Below, one piece after another: positions 8,328 through 17,417 of a DNA stretch of 48,563 bases; the stretch's first letter is position 1; each line of letters opens with the position of its first letter. Made by a program: the position numbers and the translations under genes. The notes below the pieces were generated by a model that worked only from the letters and a program-made list of their open reading frames with translations, ran no database searches and had not been told where the DNA came from. Source of the DNA: an uncultured Prevotella sp. (GTDB taxonomy: Bacteria; Bacteroidota; Bacteroidia; Bacteroidales; Bacteroidaceae); the NCBI GenBank assembly GCA_900540885.1, contig UQHJ01000010.1, forward strand, positions 1-48,563. The letters run 5' to 3'.

Positions 8328-11300
8328 TTACTGTTCGTTGATGCGCTTTAACGTTATCAAAGCGGATTCGACACTTGGCACATCATTAATTATCATGCGT
8401 CGGTGTCCACGATTTTCATCAAGTTTACAACGTTGGTAAGAGTTGGTAGCAAAAGTAATGATGCGTTCAAAAGTGTCGCTCTGATAGAAAGCACTCTCGG
8501 TGTTACGCACAAAGTAAAGCGTCATGCGACGCGCCTTGAGCGTAAGACGTTCTGCCCCCAACTTGCGTCCCAAAGCACGCAAGGGAACAATGCGCAAAAG
8601 CTCCTCACCCTCAGGCGGAAGCGGGCCGAAACGGTCCTCCATGCGATGACGGAAGTCAGCTATCTGTTCGTCTGAAGCTAAGGAGTCAAGTTCACGATAG
8701 AGCAACATACGCTCTGTGGCCCCTGGCACGTAGGACTCGGGGAAATAAGCGTGAAGGTCGCACTCTACGGCACAATCGTCGACAAAACGCTCGCCACTGA
8801 GATGTCCCGTCTTTTTGAGTTCATCAGCATAAAGGTCGGCAAACTCGTCATTCTTGAGTTCCGTAACGGCCTCAGCCAATATCTTCTGGTACGTTTCATA
8901 CCCCAAGTCGGCAATGAAGCCACTCTGTTCCGAACCTAAGAGGTTGCCTGCGCCACGAATGTCGAGGTCTTGCATGGCTATGTGTATCCCCGAACCAAGG
9001 TCGGAGAAGTTTTCGATAGCCTCCAAGCGACGACGCGACTCATCAGGCAGCAAGGCCAAAGGCGGTGCCATAAGATAGCAGAAAGCCTTACGCGAGCCAC
9101 GTCCTACGCGACCACGCATCTGGTGAAGGTCGGAGAGTCCGAAGTGGTGAGCCGCATCAATGATAATGGTGTTGGCATTCGGCACGTCGATGCCATTCTC
9201 AACTATAGTAGTGGAGATGAGTACGTCGTAATCGTAATTGACAAAGCCCATAATAATCTTTTCCAACTGATCGGGCGGCATCTGTCCATGACCTATGGCA
9301 ATGCGCGCATCGGGCACGTACTTGTGTACCAAACTCTCTAAGTTAGGCAGTGCGGCTACACGGTTGGTAACGATATACACCTGCCCATTTCGGCTCATCT
9401 CAAAGTTGACGGCCTCAGCGATGACTTCATGGCTGAAGGTGTGAATCTCCGTCTGAATGGGGCGACGATTGGGGGGCGGCGTCTGAATAACGCTAAAGTC
9501 GCGTGCCCCCATGAGCGAGAATTGTAGGGTGCGCGGAATGGGCGTGGCCGACATGGTGAGCGTATCAACATTCACCTTGAGCTGGCGCAACTTCTCTTTC
9601 ACCGCTACGCCAAACTTCTGTTCTTCATCGATGATAAGCAAACCGAGGTCGTTCCACTTCACACTTTTGCCAATCAACTTTTGCGTACCAACAAGTATGT
9701 TTATCTTTCCATCGGCCAAGTCCTTCAGTAAAGCCTTAGTTTGGGCTGTCGTACGCGCACGGGTGAGGTAGTCAACGCGTACGGGGAAGTCCTTCAGACG
9801 ACTGGCAAAAGTCTTATAATGTTGCAGGGCCAGCACGGTGGTGGGCACCAGCACGGCCACTTGCTTATTATCAGCACAAGCCTTCATAGCCGCACGCACG
9901 GCTATCTCGGTCTTACCAAAACCCACATCGCCACATACGAGGCGGTCCATAGGTTTGGCACTCTCCATGTCGCGCTTCACCTCTTGCGTTACGCGGAGTT
10001 GGTCGGGCGTATCTTCATATACGAAGCTGGCTTCCAACTCATGTTGCATAAAGGAGTCGGGACTGAAAGCAAAGCCCTTTTCTTCCTTTCGCTGTGAATA
10101 AAGACGAATGAGGTCGCGCGCAATGTCTTTTATCTTCTTCTTGGTGCGCTCTTTGAGTTTCTCCCAGGCTCCTGTACCTAAACTACTAATACGAGGTGGT
10201 TCGCCCTCCTTGCCTTTATACTTCGACACTTTGTGGAGAGCATGAATGCTCACGTAGACGGCATCTTCATTCTTGTAAGTGAGCTTGATCATCTCTTGCA
10301 TCGCACCGTCTGCTCCTGGCATACGCACCAAACCGGCAAAACGTCCCACACCATGGTCGATGTGGACCACATAGTCGCCTGGTTCGAACTGCATCAGTTC
10401 CTTGAGCGAAAGGGCCATTTTGGCATCGCGGGCATGGTCGCTCTTTAGGTTATACTTATGGAAGCGGTCGAAAATTTGGTGATCAGTGAAGCAGCAAATG
10501 CGGAGGTCGTTGTCAATAAAACCTGCATGTAGGGTGCGCTCTACGGGTTGGAAAAGCACAGAAGCGGTGTCCATCTCGTCGAAGATGCTCTGCAAACGCT
10601 CTGTTTGTTTCGGACTGTCGGCCAAGATGTACACTTGGTAGCCATCGACTTTGAGTTGGCGTAGGTTTTGACGCAGCAAGTCAAAGTTCTTGTGATAGAG
10701 TGGCTGTGGCTCTGTGTTAAACTGCACCTGTGTCGTAACATTTCCCAAGGGGTGTGTACCGATATTGACGCGCTGTAACGAGGCCACACCACGCAAGAAG
10801 GCTTCACCCGTAATGAGTAGGAGTTCCTTCTGCAAACGTTGACGCTGGGCTTCGGCCTCCATCTCTGAAGTAGCCTCCACCTCTTGTTGGGCTTGACGCG
10901 CAAACCCTTCGCGATAGGTACGCTCTATCGTGTCGTGTACGAAGGTGAGGTCTTTCACGACTAAGAGGGTGTCGGAAGGTAGGTAGTCGGTGGGCGACAC
11001 CAGATGAGTAGCACTGCTGCCTTGTTCCGTGTCGGGCACGATGCTGACACGATCCTTTGCTTCCTTCGACAATTGGGTTTGCACCTCAAAGGTGCGTATG
11101 CTTTCTACATCATCGCCAAAGAAGTCTATACGATAGGGGAACTCTGAGGCATAAGAGTACACGTCGAGTATGGAACCGCGCACGGCAAACTCGCCTGGCT
11201 CGTAGACGTAGTCTTTGCGTGTAAAGCCTATTTCAAGTAATCGTTTGGTGAGTTCTGTGAGGTCGTAACTGCCGTCTTTTGTGATATTGACCGTGCGCTC

Positions 11301-11750
11301 TACCATATTTTGAGGTGGAGCGACGCGTTCTGATAAGGCTGCGGGGAAGGTTACTATATATAAAGGAGCCTCCGTAGTCGCTCCTCCAGTTTGGAGTGCC
11401 GACAAGCGGTTGAGTACTTCGGTGCGTAGGATTTCGTTAGCAGCATCGCGCTGGGCATACTTTACGGCACGGCGATAGGTGGAGGGATAGAAGAGTACGT
11501 GTTCGTCGTCGAGCAGTTGGGTGAGATCATGGTAGAAGTAGCCAGCCTCTTCTTCATCATTGAGTATAAATAGCAGGGGACGATTAAGGGGCTTTTGCTG
11601 CTTGCTCAATGCCGCAAAAGCTACGGGAGCGGTCGAGGCTTGCAGACCCACAAGGTGAGTTAGCACGTTCTTTCGGTCGCTCAATATTTCGGATAATGCC
11701 CTCACCTGTGGGTGAGTAGCAATATGACTTAATAGTTCTGATAAATGCAT
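8328..11750 (-). CDS. mfd: Transcription-repair coupling factor Mfd
   Basis: Mfd is an ATP-driven translocase that removes RNA polymerase stalled at DNA lesions and recruits UvrA. The ~1140-aa product has the UvrB-like N-terminal modules, a CarD-like RNA-polymerase-interaction domain (PGDYVVHIDHGVGRFAGL, about residue 453), a Walker A GDVGFGKTE (about 606), a DEEQ Walker B (about 705), the helicase motif QMRGRVGRG, and the TRCF C-terminal domain. I chose ATG 11750 rather than the in-frame ATG at 11768, because a TACCTTTG -7 element (11762-11755) lies between them, so the upper ATG would not be in the mRNA. With this start the transcript is leaderless or nearly so. Confidence 0.95.
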   Translation of the reverse strand: MHLSELLSHIATHPQVRALSEILSDRKNVLTHLVGLQASTAPVAFAALSKQQKPLNRPLLFILNDEEEAGYFYHDLTQLLDDEHVLFYPSTYRRAVKYAQRDAANEILRTEVLNRLSALQTGGATTEAPLYIVTFPAALSERVAPPQNMVERTVNITKDGSYDLTELTKRLLEIGFTRKDYVYEPGEFAVRGSILDVYSYASEFPYRIDFFGDDVESIRTFEVQTQLSKEAKDRVSIVPDTEQGSSATHLVSPTDYLPSDTLLVVKDLTFVHDTIERTYREGFARQAQQEVEATSEMEAEAQRQRLQKELLLITGEAFLRGVASLQRVNIGTHPLGNVTTQVQFNTEPQPLYHKNFDLLRQNLRQLKVDGYQVYILADSPKQTERLQSIFDEMDTASVLFQPVERTLHAGFIDNDLRICCFTDHQIFDRFHKYNLKSDHARDAKMALSLKELMQFEPGDYVVHIDHGVGRFAGLVRMPGADGAMQEMIKLTYKNEDAVYVSIHALHKVSKYKGKEGEPPRISSLGTGAWEKLKERTKKKIKDIARDLIRLYSQRKEEKGFAFSPDSFMQHELEASFVYEDTPDQLRVTQEVKRDMESAKPMDRLVCGDVGFGKTEIAVRAAMKACADNKQVAVLVPTTVLALQHYKTFASRLKDFPVRVDYLTRARTTAQTKALLKDLADGKINILVGTQKLIGKSVKWNDLGLLIIDEEQKFGVAVKEKLRQLKVNVDTLTMSATPIPRTLQFSLMGARDFSVIQTPPPNRRPIQTEIHTFSHEVIAEAVNFEMSRNGQVYIVTNRVAALPNLESLVHKYVPDARIAIGHGQMPPDQLEKIIMGFVNYDYDVLISTTIVENGIDVPNANTIIIDAAHHFGLSDLHQMRGRVGRGSRKAFCYLMAPPLALLPDESRRRLEAIENFSDLGSGIHIAMQDLDIRGAGNLLGSEQSGFIADLGYETYQKILAEAVTELKNDEFADLYADELKKTGHLSGERFVDDCAVECDLHAYFPESYVPGATERMLLYRELDSLASDEQIADFRHRMEDRFGPLPPEGEELLRIVPLRALGRKLGAERLTLKARRMTLYFVRNTESAFYQSDTFERIITFATNSYQRCKLDENRGHRRMIINDVPSVESALITLKRINEQ

Positions 11751-11754
11751 GATG

Positions 11755-11762
11755 CAAAGGTA
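11755..11762 (-). promoter_or_regulatory. mfd -7 promoter element, implying a leaderless mRNA
   Basis: TACCTTTG on the minus strand is a perfect TAnnTTTG match and ends 4 bases before the ATG at 11750. Bacteroidota transcription normally starts a few bases after this element, which places the 5' end at or next to the start codon. The -33 box is weak (GTTTA about 17-18 bp upstream). Confidence 0.6.
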
Positions 11763-11805
11763 GGACATATTTTGCTTCGTAAACGCCTTTTACATGAAAT
11801 AGTAT

Positions 11806-11925
11806 TTGACAAACTGCAATTTATCTGCCTAATTGGGGGGCGGGTTTGTAACCCGCGGCAGCAGCAGGTTTTGAGCATCTACTTATAGTCGCTTAGCGCG
11901 AGAACATAAGTAGATGTTCAAAGTT
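11806..11925. repeat. Class-A palindrome, left half only
   Basis: This stretch has the outer end GACAAACTGCAATTTATCTG, the GGCGGGTTTGTAACCCGC arm, CAGCAGCAGG and the core hairpin (11877-11919, CATCTACTTAT with ATAAGTAGATG). The expected right arm is missing; after ATAAGTAGATGTTCAAAG the sequence becomes unrelated (TTTTCTTTCC). The matching right half is found at 17268-17342. Confidence 0.8.
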
Positions 11926-11962
11926 TTCTTTCCTCAAAATGATTGTTAATTGTGTTGTTTAT

Positions 11963-11993
11963 TTTGCTCCCCTCTTAATTAAATGTAAATTTG
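11963..11993 (+). promoter_or_regulatory. Promoter of the beta-galactosidase gene
   Basis: TTTG at 11963-11966 and TAAATTTG at 11986-11993 are separated by 19 bp, a full Bacteroidota consensus match. The transcript would start near 12000 and give a ~47-nt leader before ATG 12047. Confidence 0.8.
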
Positions 11994-12046
11994 CAACGTG
12001 CAAGGCATGCACGTTTATCAAAATGTTACCTTTCAATACAAATTAT

Positions 12047-15000
12047 ATGCTTAAACCAATTAAACCTAACACAAACCGATTGCGAAATCTGTTTGCGTTG
12101 GCAGTTTTCTGTAGTGCCACCTTCACCTCGTGGGCACAGCTCAGCACCGAAAAGACGTATTATATTAAAAGTTCTGTTTCGGGCAAAGTATTCTCCAACG
12201 GAAACTCCGCTCAAAACAATGCCGAGATAAAACTCGAAGCCGTGTCGGACGCCTCAATGGGGCAAAAGTGGACACTCACCAGTACGGGCAACGAAAACGA
12301 ATATATCATCGTCAACGCAGGCTATCCTGCCTTTGCCATTGATGCAGCTCCCAATAAGTGGTACTACCCTTTGCAGTGGACGGCCAATGTAAATTCGGAA
12401 AATCAACGTTTTCAAATCCTTCCTGTAGAAGGCGCAGAGAACACCTATAAAATTGTGTGGTCGGCCAATACCAACCGTCGCATGATGGAAAAGAGTGGTG
12501 ACCAACTCAACGTGTCAGATGAGAATGAGAGCAAAGGCGTTACTACTCAGTTCGTATTTGAAGAGACCACGGAACAACCCAAAGCCGATCGCCCTCACTG
12601 GAGCGATGAGACCTTCTTCGAAGAGAATAAACTCCCTGGTCATACCACCTTTATGCCTTATGCCAATACGGCAGCCCTAAAGGCCGACAAAGAGCGTTAC
12701 GATCGCCCTTGGGTGGACCCTCAAGGCGCAGAGTGGCTCTCACTCAATGGCGTATGGAACTTAAAGTGGACCACCGAACTCAGCAACGTGCCCAAGGACG
12801 ATTTTTATGCAGACAACGTTGATGCCTCAAAGTGGGACACCATCAGTGTGCCGTCTTGTCTTGAGATGAAAGGCTATGGCGATCCTTATTATATAAATGT
12901 AGGATATCCGTTCCAAGACAATTATCCCAACCTCGACATGGCCTATAACTGTAAGAACTCAGTGGCTTCGTATCGCCGCGCGTTTACGCTGCCCGAAGGT
13001 TGGACAGATAAGCGCGTCGTGCTCCACTTCGACGGTATTTACAGTGCTGCCTACGTGTGGGTGAACGGCCAATACGTTGGTTATACCCAAGGAGCTAACA
13101 ACGACGCAGAGTTCGACCTCAGTAAGGTGGTACGTAAAGGGGAGAATAACATAGCCGTACAAGTGTACCGCTTTAGTGATGCCTCTTACTTGGAAGGACA
13201 GGATATGTGGCACATGAGCGGTATACATCGCGACGTTTACCTCTATGCTACGCCCAAAACCTACATAGCTGACCATGTAATCACGGACGACCTCGCGGCC
13301 CCCTACATATCGGCTGCTGTGACGGTAAACGTAAGCATGAATAATCCTTCAGCTGAGGCCGTAACGAAGCAGGTGCGTGCGCGCATTATCAGCCCTGAGG
13401 GCGAACAAGTGGCTGAAAAGGTGGTAGACTTTGCTTTCGAAGCTGGTCAGACTAACTTGCAGCAAGAAGTGGCCTTCAATTCGTTGAGTGGCATTGAACT
13501 CTGGAACTCAGAGTCGCCTAAACTCTACACCATTGAACTCTCACAACTCGCAGCCGACGGCAGTGAAGAGATGGCCTTTGCTACTAAGTATGGCTTCCGC
13601 AAGGTATATACGGGTGCAGGCAAGGTATATGTAAATGGTAAGCGCGTTATCTTCCGTGGTGTCAATACGCAAGATACACACCCCGTACATGGTCGTTCGA
13701 TTGACGTGAACACCATGTTGCGCGACATCACCATGATGAAGCAAGCCAACGTCAACCTCTTGCGTACTTCACACATGCCACGCCAATCCAAGATGTATGC
13801 CATGATGGACTACTATGGTATGTACTGCATGGACGAGGCCGACATTGAGTGTCACTTCAACTGGGAGCAGAGCGGCAACACGATTAGCTCGGCCCGCACG
13901 TGGCGTCCACAATACATCGACCGCACCATTCGCATGGTACAGCGCGACCGCAATCATCCCTCAGTCCTCTTCTGGAGCCTTGGCAACGAAAGCGGTGTGG
14001 GTAGCAATTTAGCTGCCACTTACGATACGCTGAAGATAGTCGACCCCAGCCGTATGGTACACTACGAAGGAGCTACTCGTGGCAACGCCAGCTATACCGA
14101 TATGTATAGTGTGATGTATCCGAGCTATAGCAATATGAGCCGTGATGCCAACAACACGGGTGGTAAACCCTACTTTATGTGTGAGTTCGCTCACGCTATG
14201 GGTAACGCTGTGGGCAACTTTAGCGAATATTGGAACACCATGCGCAGCTCAACCTATGGTATGGGTGGCTGCATTTGGGACTGGGTAGACCAAAGCATCT
14301 ATCATGCTTCTGACATCAAGTCGGGTAAGTTGACCGAAAATGGTTATCCGAAGTATCGCACAGGTAACGACTTCTCTAACTACAATCATCAAGGCAACTT
14401 CGTCAACAATGGCCTCGTGCCAGGCGATCGTGCTTGGACTCCTAAGTTGGCCGAGGTGAAGCAAGTATATAGCCCCATCTCAGCTTCCTTCAACTTGCGT
14501 CGTAAGCGCGTGACGGTGAACAACAACACCGACTTCACAACGCTTGACAACTACCTTATGGCTTACACCGTCTTGAAGAATGGTGAACAAGTAGAGACTG
14601 ACACCATCTCATTGCCCGCAGCATCGCCTGCAAGCAATAGTGGAGCCATCGACCTGCCACTTACGACAGAAATGGACGAGACGAGCGAGTACGTGCTCGA
14701 CCTCACTTTCTTACAGAAGAACGCTACGTTGTGGGCTGATGCAGGTTATCCCGTAGGCAAACAGCAGTTTACACTGCAAGAGCGCAGTGCTACACTGCCT
14801 ACTGTCGATGCTGGCAATTTGGCTTTGACTATCGGTGATAAGAGTGGCGATACGGAAATCAAGAACGATAAGTTTAGCCTCGTACTCAATCCTTCAACGG
14901 GTCGTCTGTATTCATGGACGTATGGCAACTACAAGATAATAGACAAGTTGGCTAACAACTTTACTTACGACAACTTCCGTTGGGTAGAAAACGATGAGGC

Positions 15001-15925
15001 TTCAGGCAACTCACTTGATGATTCTAACGGCATTAGTAAGTTTACGCTTGTGAAGTCACCTAAACTCAATGACAAAGGCAATGTGACGTTTAGCACCAAG
15101 GGTACAGGTAAGTATTGTGACGTGGTATACGACTATACGGTTTATCCAAACGGTACGGTAGACGTGAAGAGTACTTACACATCGCACGAGGTGAGCAACC
15201 TACGTCGTATTGGTTCGAGGATTGTATTGCCTGGCAGCTTAGAACAGTTAGAGTATTATGCACTCGGCCCATGGGATAGCTACGTTGACCGCAAAGACGC
15301 TGCTTTGTTAGGCCGTTACACCAGCACCGTGAGCGATGAGTTTGGTACAACGCCTCACCCACAATCATGTGGCAATCACGAAGGCTTGCGCGAACTCACT
15401 CTTACTGATATGAAGGCTGGCTTCTTGCTCAATGTACAGACTGAAGGTCAAGTAGCCTTCTCGGCATTGCATTACACAGATGCTGAAATGGCAAACGCAC
15501 GCCACCGTTGGAACTTGAAGCAAGACAAGAGTTCGGTTATTCTTCATTTGGACTATTATCAGAAGGGCCTTGGCAATGGTAGTTGCGGTAGGGGGACGGG
15601 TACACTCAGCCAGTATGAGTGTCCTATCGGTACGTTTAGTAACACCATACGTTTCCGTCCGCAATTCATGAACGAAACGGGCATTAACGATGTCGTAGCC
15701 ACTACACCTGCTGACTTCAACGTGTGCGTAGAGAATGGCACGGTAGTTTGCACAGGTACGATTGCCGCAGGTACGACCTTACGCGTTTACGACTTAGGCG
15801 GTGGTATCGTAGCAACTGCACAAGCTACTTCGGCCACTTCGCAACTCACGGCTCCTATCACCACGCAACCCAATGGAGTTTACCTCGTGAAGGTAGGCAC
15901 CAAGGTGTTTAAGGTGTTGAAGTAA
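12047..15925 (+). CDS. Secreted GH2 beta-galactosidase with N-terminal ricin-like domain
   Basis: This large LacZ-type glycoside hydrolase family 2 enzyme is predicted to release beta-galactosyl residues outside the cell. From ATG 12047 the product is 1292 aa. Signal peptide 1-30 (ends SWAQ) is followed by a ricin/beta-trefoil-like domain (about 33-165, TYYIKSSVSGKVF...), the sugar-binding jelly roll (from about 230, LNGVWNLKW), Ig-like domains, and the TIM barrel with acid/base Glu648 (LGNESGVG) and nucleophile Glu713 (YFMCEFAHAMGN). A C-terminal small-chain domain and a T9SS-like tail (YDLGGGIV...NGVYLVKVG) finish the protein. The in-frame GTG/ATG codons at 11939 and 12023 give poor N-termini, and 11939 lies upstream of the promoter. 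No SusCD pair adjoins it, so it is not in an obvious polysaccharide-utilization locus. Confidence 0.9.
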   Translation: MLKPIKPNTNRLRNLFALAVFCSATFTSWAQLSTEKTYYIKSSVSGKVFSNGNSAQNNAEIKLEAVSDASMGQKWTLTSTGNENEYIIVNAGYPAFAIDAAPNKWYYPLQWTANVNSENQRFQILPVEGAENTYKIVWSANTNRRMMEKSGDQLNVSDENESKGVTTQFVFEETTEQPKADRPHWSDETFFEENKLPGHTTFMPYANTAALKADKERYDRPWVDPQGAEWLSLNGVWNLKWTTELSNVPKDDFYADNVDASKWDTISVPSCLEMKGYGDPYYINVGYPFQDNYPNLDMAYNCKNSVASYRRAFTLPEGWTDKRVVLHFDGIYSAAYVWVNGQYVGYTQGANNDAEFDLSKVVRKGENNIAVQVYRFSDASYLEGQDMWHMSGIHRDVYLYATPKTYIADHVITDDLAAPYISAAVTVNVSMNNPSAEAVTKQVRARIISPEGEQVAEKVVDFAFEAGQTNLQQEVAFNSLSGIELWNSESPKLYTIELSQLAADGSEEMAFATKYGFRKVYTGAGKVYVNGKRVIFRGVNTQDTHPVHGRSIDVNTMLRDITMMKQANVNLLRTSHMPRQSKMYAMMDYYGMYCMDEADIECHFNWEQSGNTISSARTWRPQYIDRTIRMVQRDRNHPSVLFWSLGNESGVGSNLAATYDTLKIVDPSRMVHYEGATRGNASYTDMYSVMYPSYSNMSRDANNTGGKPYFMCEFAHAMGNAVGNFSEYWNTMRSSTYGMGGCIWDWVDQSIYHASDIKSGKLTENGYPKYRTGNDFSNYNHQGNFVNNGLVPGDRAWTPKLAEVKQVYSPISASFNLRRKRVTVNNNTDFTTLDNYLMAYTVLKNGEQVETDTISLPAASPASNSGAIDLPLTTEMDETSEYVLDLTFLQKNATLWADAGYPVGKQQFTLQERSATLPTVDAGNLALTIGDKSGDTEIKNDKFSLVLNPSTGRLYSWTYGNYKIIDKLANNFTYDNFRWVENDEASGNSLDDSNGISKFTLVKSPKLNDKGNVTFSTKGTGKYCDVVYDYTVYPNGTVDVKSTYTSHEVSNLRRIGSRIVLPGSLEQLEYYALGPWDSYVDRKDAALLGRYTSTVSDEFGTTPHPQSCGNHEGLRELTLTDMKAGFLLNVQTEGQVAFSALHYTDAEMANARHRWNLKQDKSSVILHLDYYQKGLGNGSCGRGTGTLSQYECPIGTFSNTIRFRPQFMNETGINDVVATTPADFNVCVENGTVVCTGTIAAGTTLRVYDLGGGIVATAQATSATSQLTAPITTQPNGVYLVKVGTKVFKVLK

Positions 15926-15933
15926 ACCATTAA

Positions 15934-16116
15934 AGGGTGGTTCTAAAAATTCTGTTTTTAGAGTTCTGCTATTCTGAAATGTGATTTGTACGCTCTCGAA
16001 AGTGTCTTTTTGAAAGTTTGTTCGGTCACATAGCCCGCTATGCTCCCTCACAAACTTTCAAAAATACACTTCCGATAGCGCACAAATCCCTATTTCAGAA
16101 TTATTAGAACCACCCT
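15934..16116. repeat. Long palindrome with conserved TAGCGGGCTA-type tip (class D)
   Basis: The outer arm AGGGTGGTTCTAA (15934-15946) pairs with 16104-16116, and imperfect long arms 15972-16033 pair with 16038-16100. The tip at 16023-16049 contains TAGCCCGCTA and, read on the minus strand, matches the tip of the palindrome at 47164-47307 at 24 of 27 positions, although the arms are unrelated. It lies just after the beta-galactosidase stop and may terminate it. Confidence 0.8.
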
Positions 16117-16239
16117 AAAATGTAAGTAGCTCAGCACAACTGGGGGACAGGTCTTTGGTCTGCGAAAGGAATAAGAATGTTCTTTCTCCTTTCCTCGCAG
16201 GCCAAAGGTCTGCCCCAGCTGCTGAGCTACTTACATTTT
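16117..16239. repeat. Long palindrome (class C, AACTGGGGG...GTCTGCGAAA arm)
   Basis: AAAATGTAAGTAGCTCAGCA at the left end is mirrored by TGCTGAGCTACTTACATTTT at the right end. Between them AACTGGGGGACAGGTCTTTG pairs with CAAAGGTCTGCCCC, and GCGAAAGGA with TCCTTTCCTCGC. The inner arm is shared with the palindrome at 40315-40407, but the outer 20 bp are not. It ends 21 bp before the next start codon. Confidence 0.85.
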
Positions 16240-16260
16240 GCTTTTGAAAAAAACTTTTCT

Positions 16261-17238
16261 ATGAATTATACAATCAAACGCTATACCTCGGTTGATGAGG
16301 CTTTGTGGAATGCGGTAGTTGACAATGGTGGGGTGCGTCAGGCCTCCTTCTTGTTCAATCGTCAGTATATGGACTATCATGCCGACCGTTTTCGCGACAT
16401 TTCACTCATGGTGTTGGACGACCATGAGCGCGTCTTGGCCTTATTGCCAGCCAATGTTAGTCGCGCGGACGAGCATTGCGTAGAGTCGCATGGCGGATTG
16501 ACCTATGGCGGTCTGTTGCTCTCGCCTCACATGACGGCCACGTTGACGGGGGAGGTAATGCAAAGCATCATGGCATGGTATAAAGCACAAGGCTTTACTA
16601 CCTTAAAGTATAAACCTGTGCCCCACCATTACGCCGACTATCCGTGTGAAGAAGATCTATATTGGCTCTTTCGCCACGATGCCCAACTCACAGTTCGCTT
16701 AATCGCCTCGGTAGTAGATCTCGCGCAACCTTATGCGTTCAGTACGCTGCGCCGTCGTAAGGTAAATAAGGCCAATCGATTAGGCACATTGCAAGAAGCC
16801 GAAGGTATCAATTTCTTGCCAGCCTATTGGCAAGTGTTGGAGGAGATACTTCACGCTCGCTACGATGCACGCCCTGTGCACACGTTGCAAGAGATGCAAC
16901 TATTGATGCAACGTTTCCCTCAAAATATTCGTTTGTTTGTAGCCACAGAGAGAACAACTAATACGATACAAGCTGGTTGTGTGCTTTACATTACGCGTCA
17001 TGTGGTGCACGTACAATACATAGCAGCCTCTGATGCAGGGTGTGCATTGTGGGCTTTAGACTGGTTGTTTGCGCAGTTGTTAAGCCAAGCAGCGGTGTTA
17101 TTCCCTCATGTGCGCTACTTTGACTTTGGCACGTGCAACGAACAAGATGGTCGTTACCTCAACGAAGGCCTCATATTTCAAAAAGAAGGCTTTGGTGCTC
17201 GCGCTATTTGTTACGATACGTATGGTATGGAGCTATAA
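16261..17238 (+). CDS. GNAT/FemAB-like acyltransferase fold protein
   Basis: The 325-aa protein resembles GNAT-like proteins of the Acetyltransf_6/FemAB superfamily: an N-terminal half with AWYKAQGFTTLKYKPVPHHY (about 95-115) and a C-terminal acetyl-CoA-binding-like half with RLFVATERTTNTIQAGCVLYI and LDWLFAQLL. In related proteins the substrate is a sugar, amino acid or peptide, and I cannot tell which here. ATG 16261 is chosen; the ORF extends upstream to 16177 but that part is palindrome sequence. No clear promoter is seen. It may have arrived with the beta-galactosidase gene, since both lie between the two palindrome halves. Confidence 0.65.
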   Translation: MNYTIKRYTSVDEALWNAVVDNGGVRQASFLFNRQYMDYHADRFRDISLMVLDDHERVLALLPANVSRADEHCVESHGGLTYGGLLLSPHMTATLTGEVMQSIMAWYKAQGFTTLKYKPVPHHYADYPCEEDLYWLFRHDAQLTVRLIASVVDLAQPYAFSTLRRRKVNKANRLGTLQEAEGINFLPAYWQVLEEILHARYDARPVHTLQEMQLLMQRFPQNIRLFVATERTTNTIQAGCVLYITRHVVHVQYIAASDAGCALWALDWLFAQLLSQAAVLFPHVRYFDFGTCNEQDGRYLNEGLIFQKEGFGARAICYDTYGMEL

Positions 17239-17267
17239 AAATAGCGAATGTTTTTTGTGTGAAACTA

Positions 17268-17342
17268 AAGTAGATGCTCAAAACCTGCTGCTGCCGCGGG
17301 TTACAAACCCGCCCCCCAATTAGGTAGACAAATTGCAGTTTA
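17268..17342. repeat. Class-A palindrome, right half only
   Basis: AGTAGATGCTCAAAACCTGC leads into CTGCTGCCGCGGGTTACAAA, CCCGCCCCCCAATTAGG and the outer end GACAAATTGCAGTTTA. The left arm and core are missing; the preceding sequence (GAATGTTTTTTGTGTGAAAC) is unrelated. It complements the left half at 11806-11925, and both breaks fall in the same AAGTAGATGYTCAAA module. Confidence 0.8.
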
Positions 17343-17417
17343 AAAGCCTCTATAAAATGTTTCAGAATGCTCTAAATAGGCATTGGCTTACGTATATTTT
17401 ACCAATGGTGTTTTTTG

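Noticed and set aside
16177..16260. N-terminal extension of the GNAT-like protein
   Set aside because: The extension is encoded by the right arm of the palindrome at 16117-16239 and looks non-coding.
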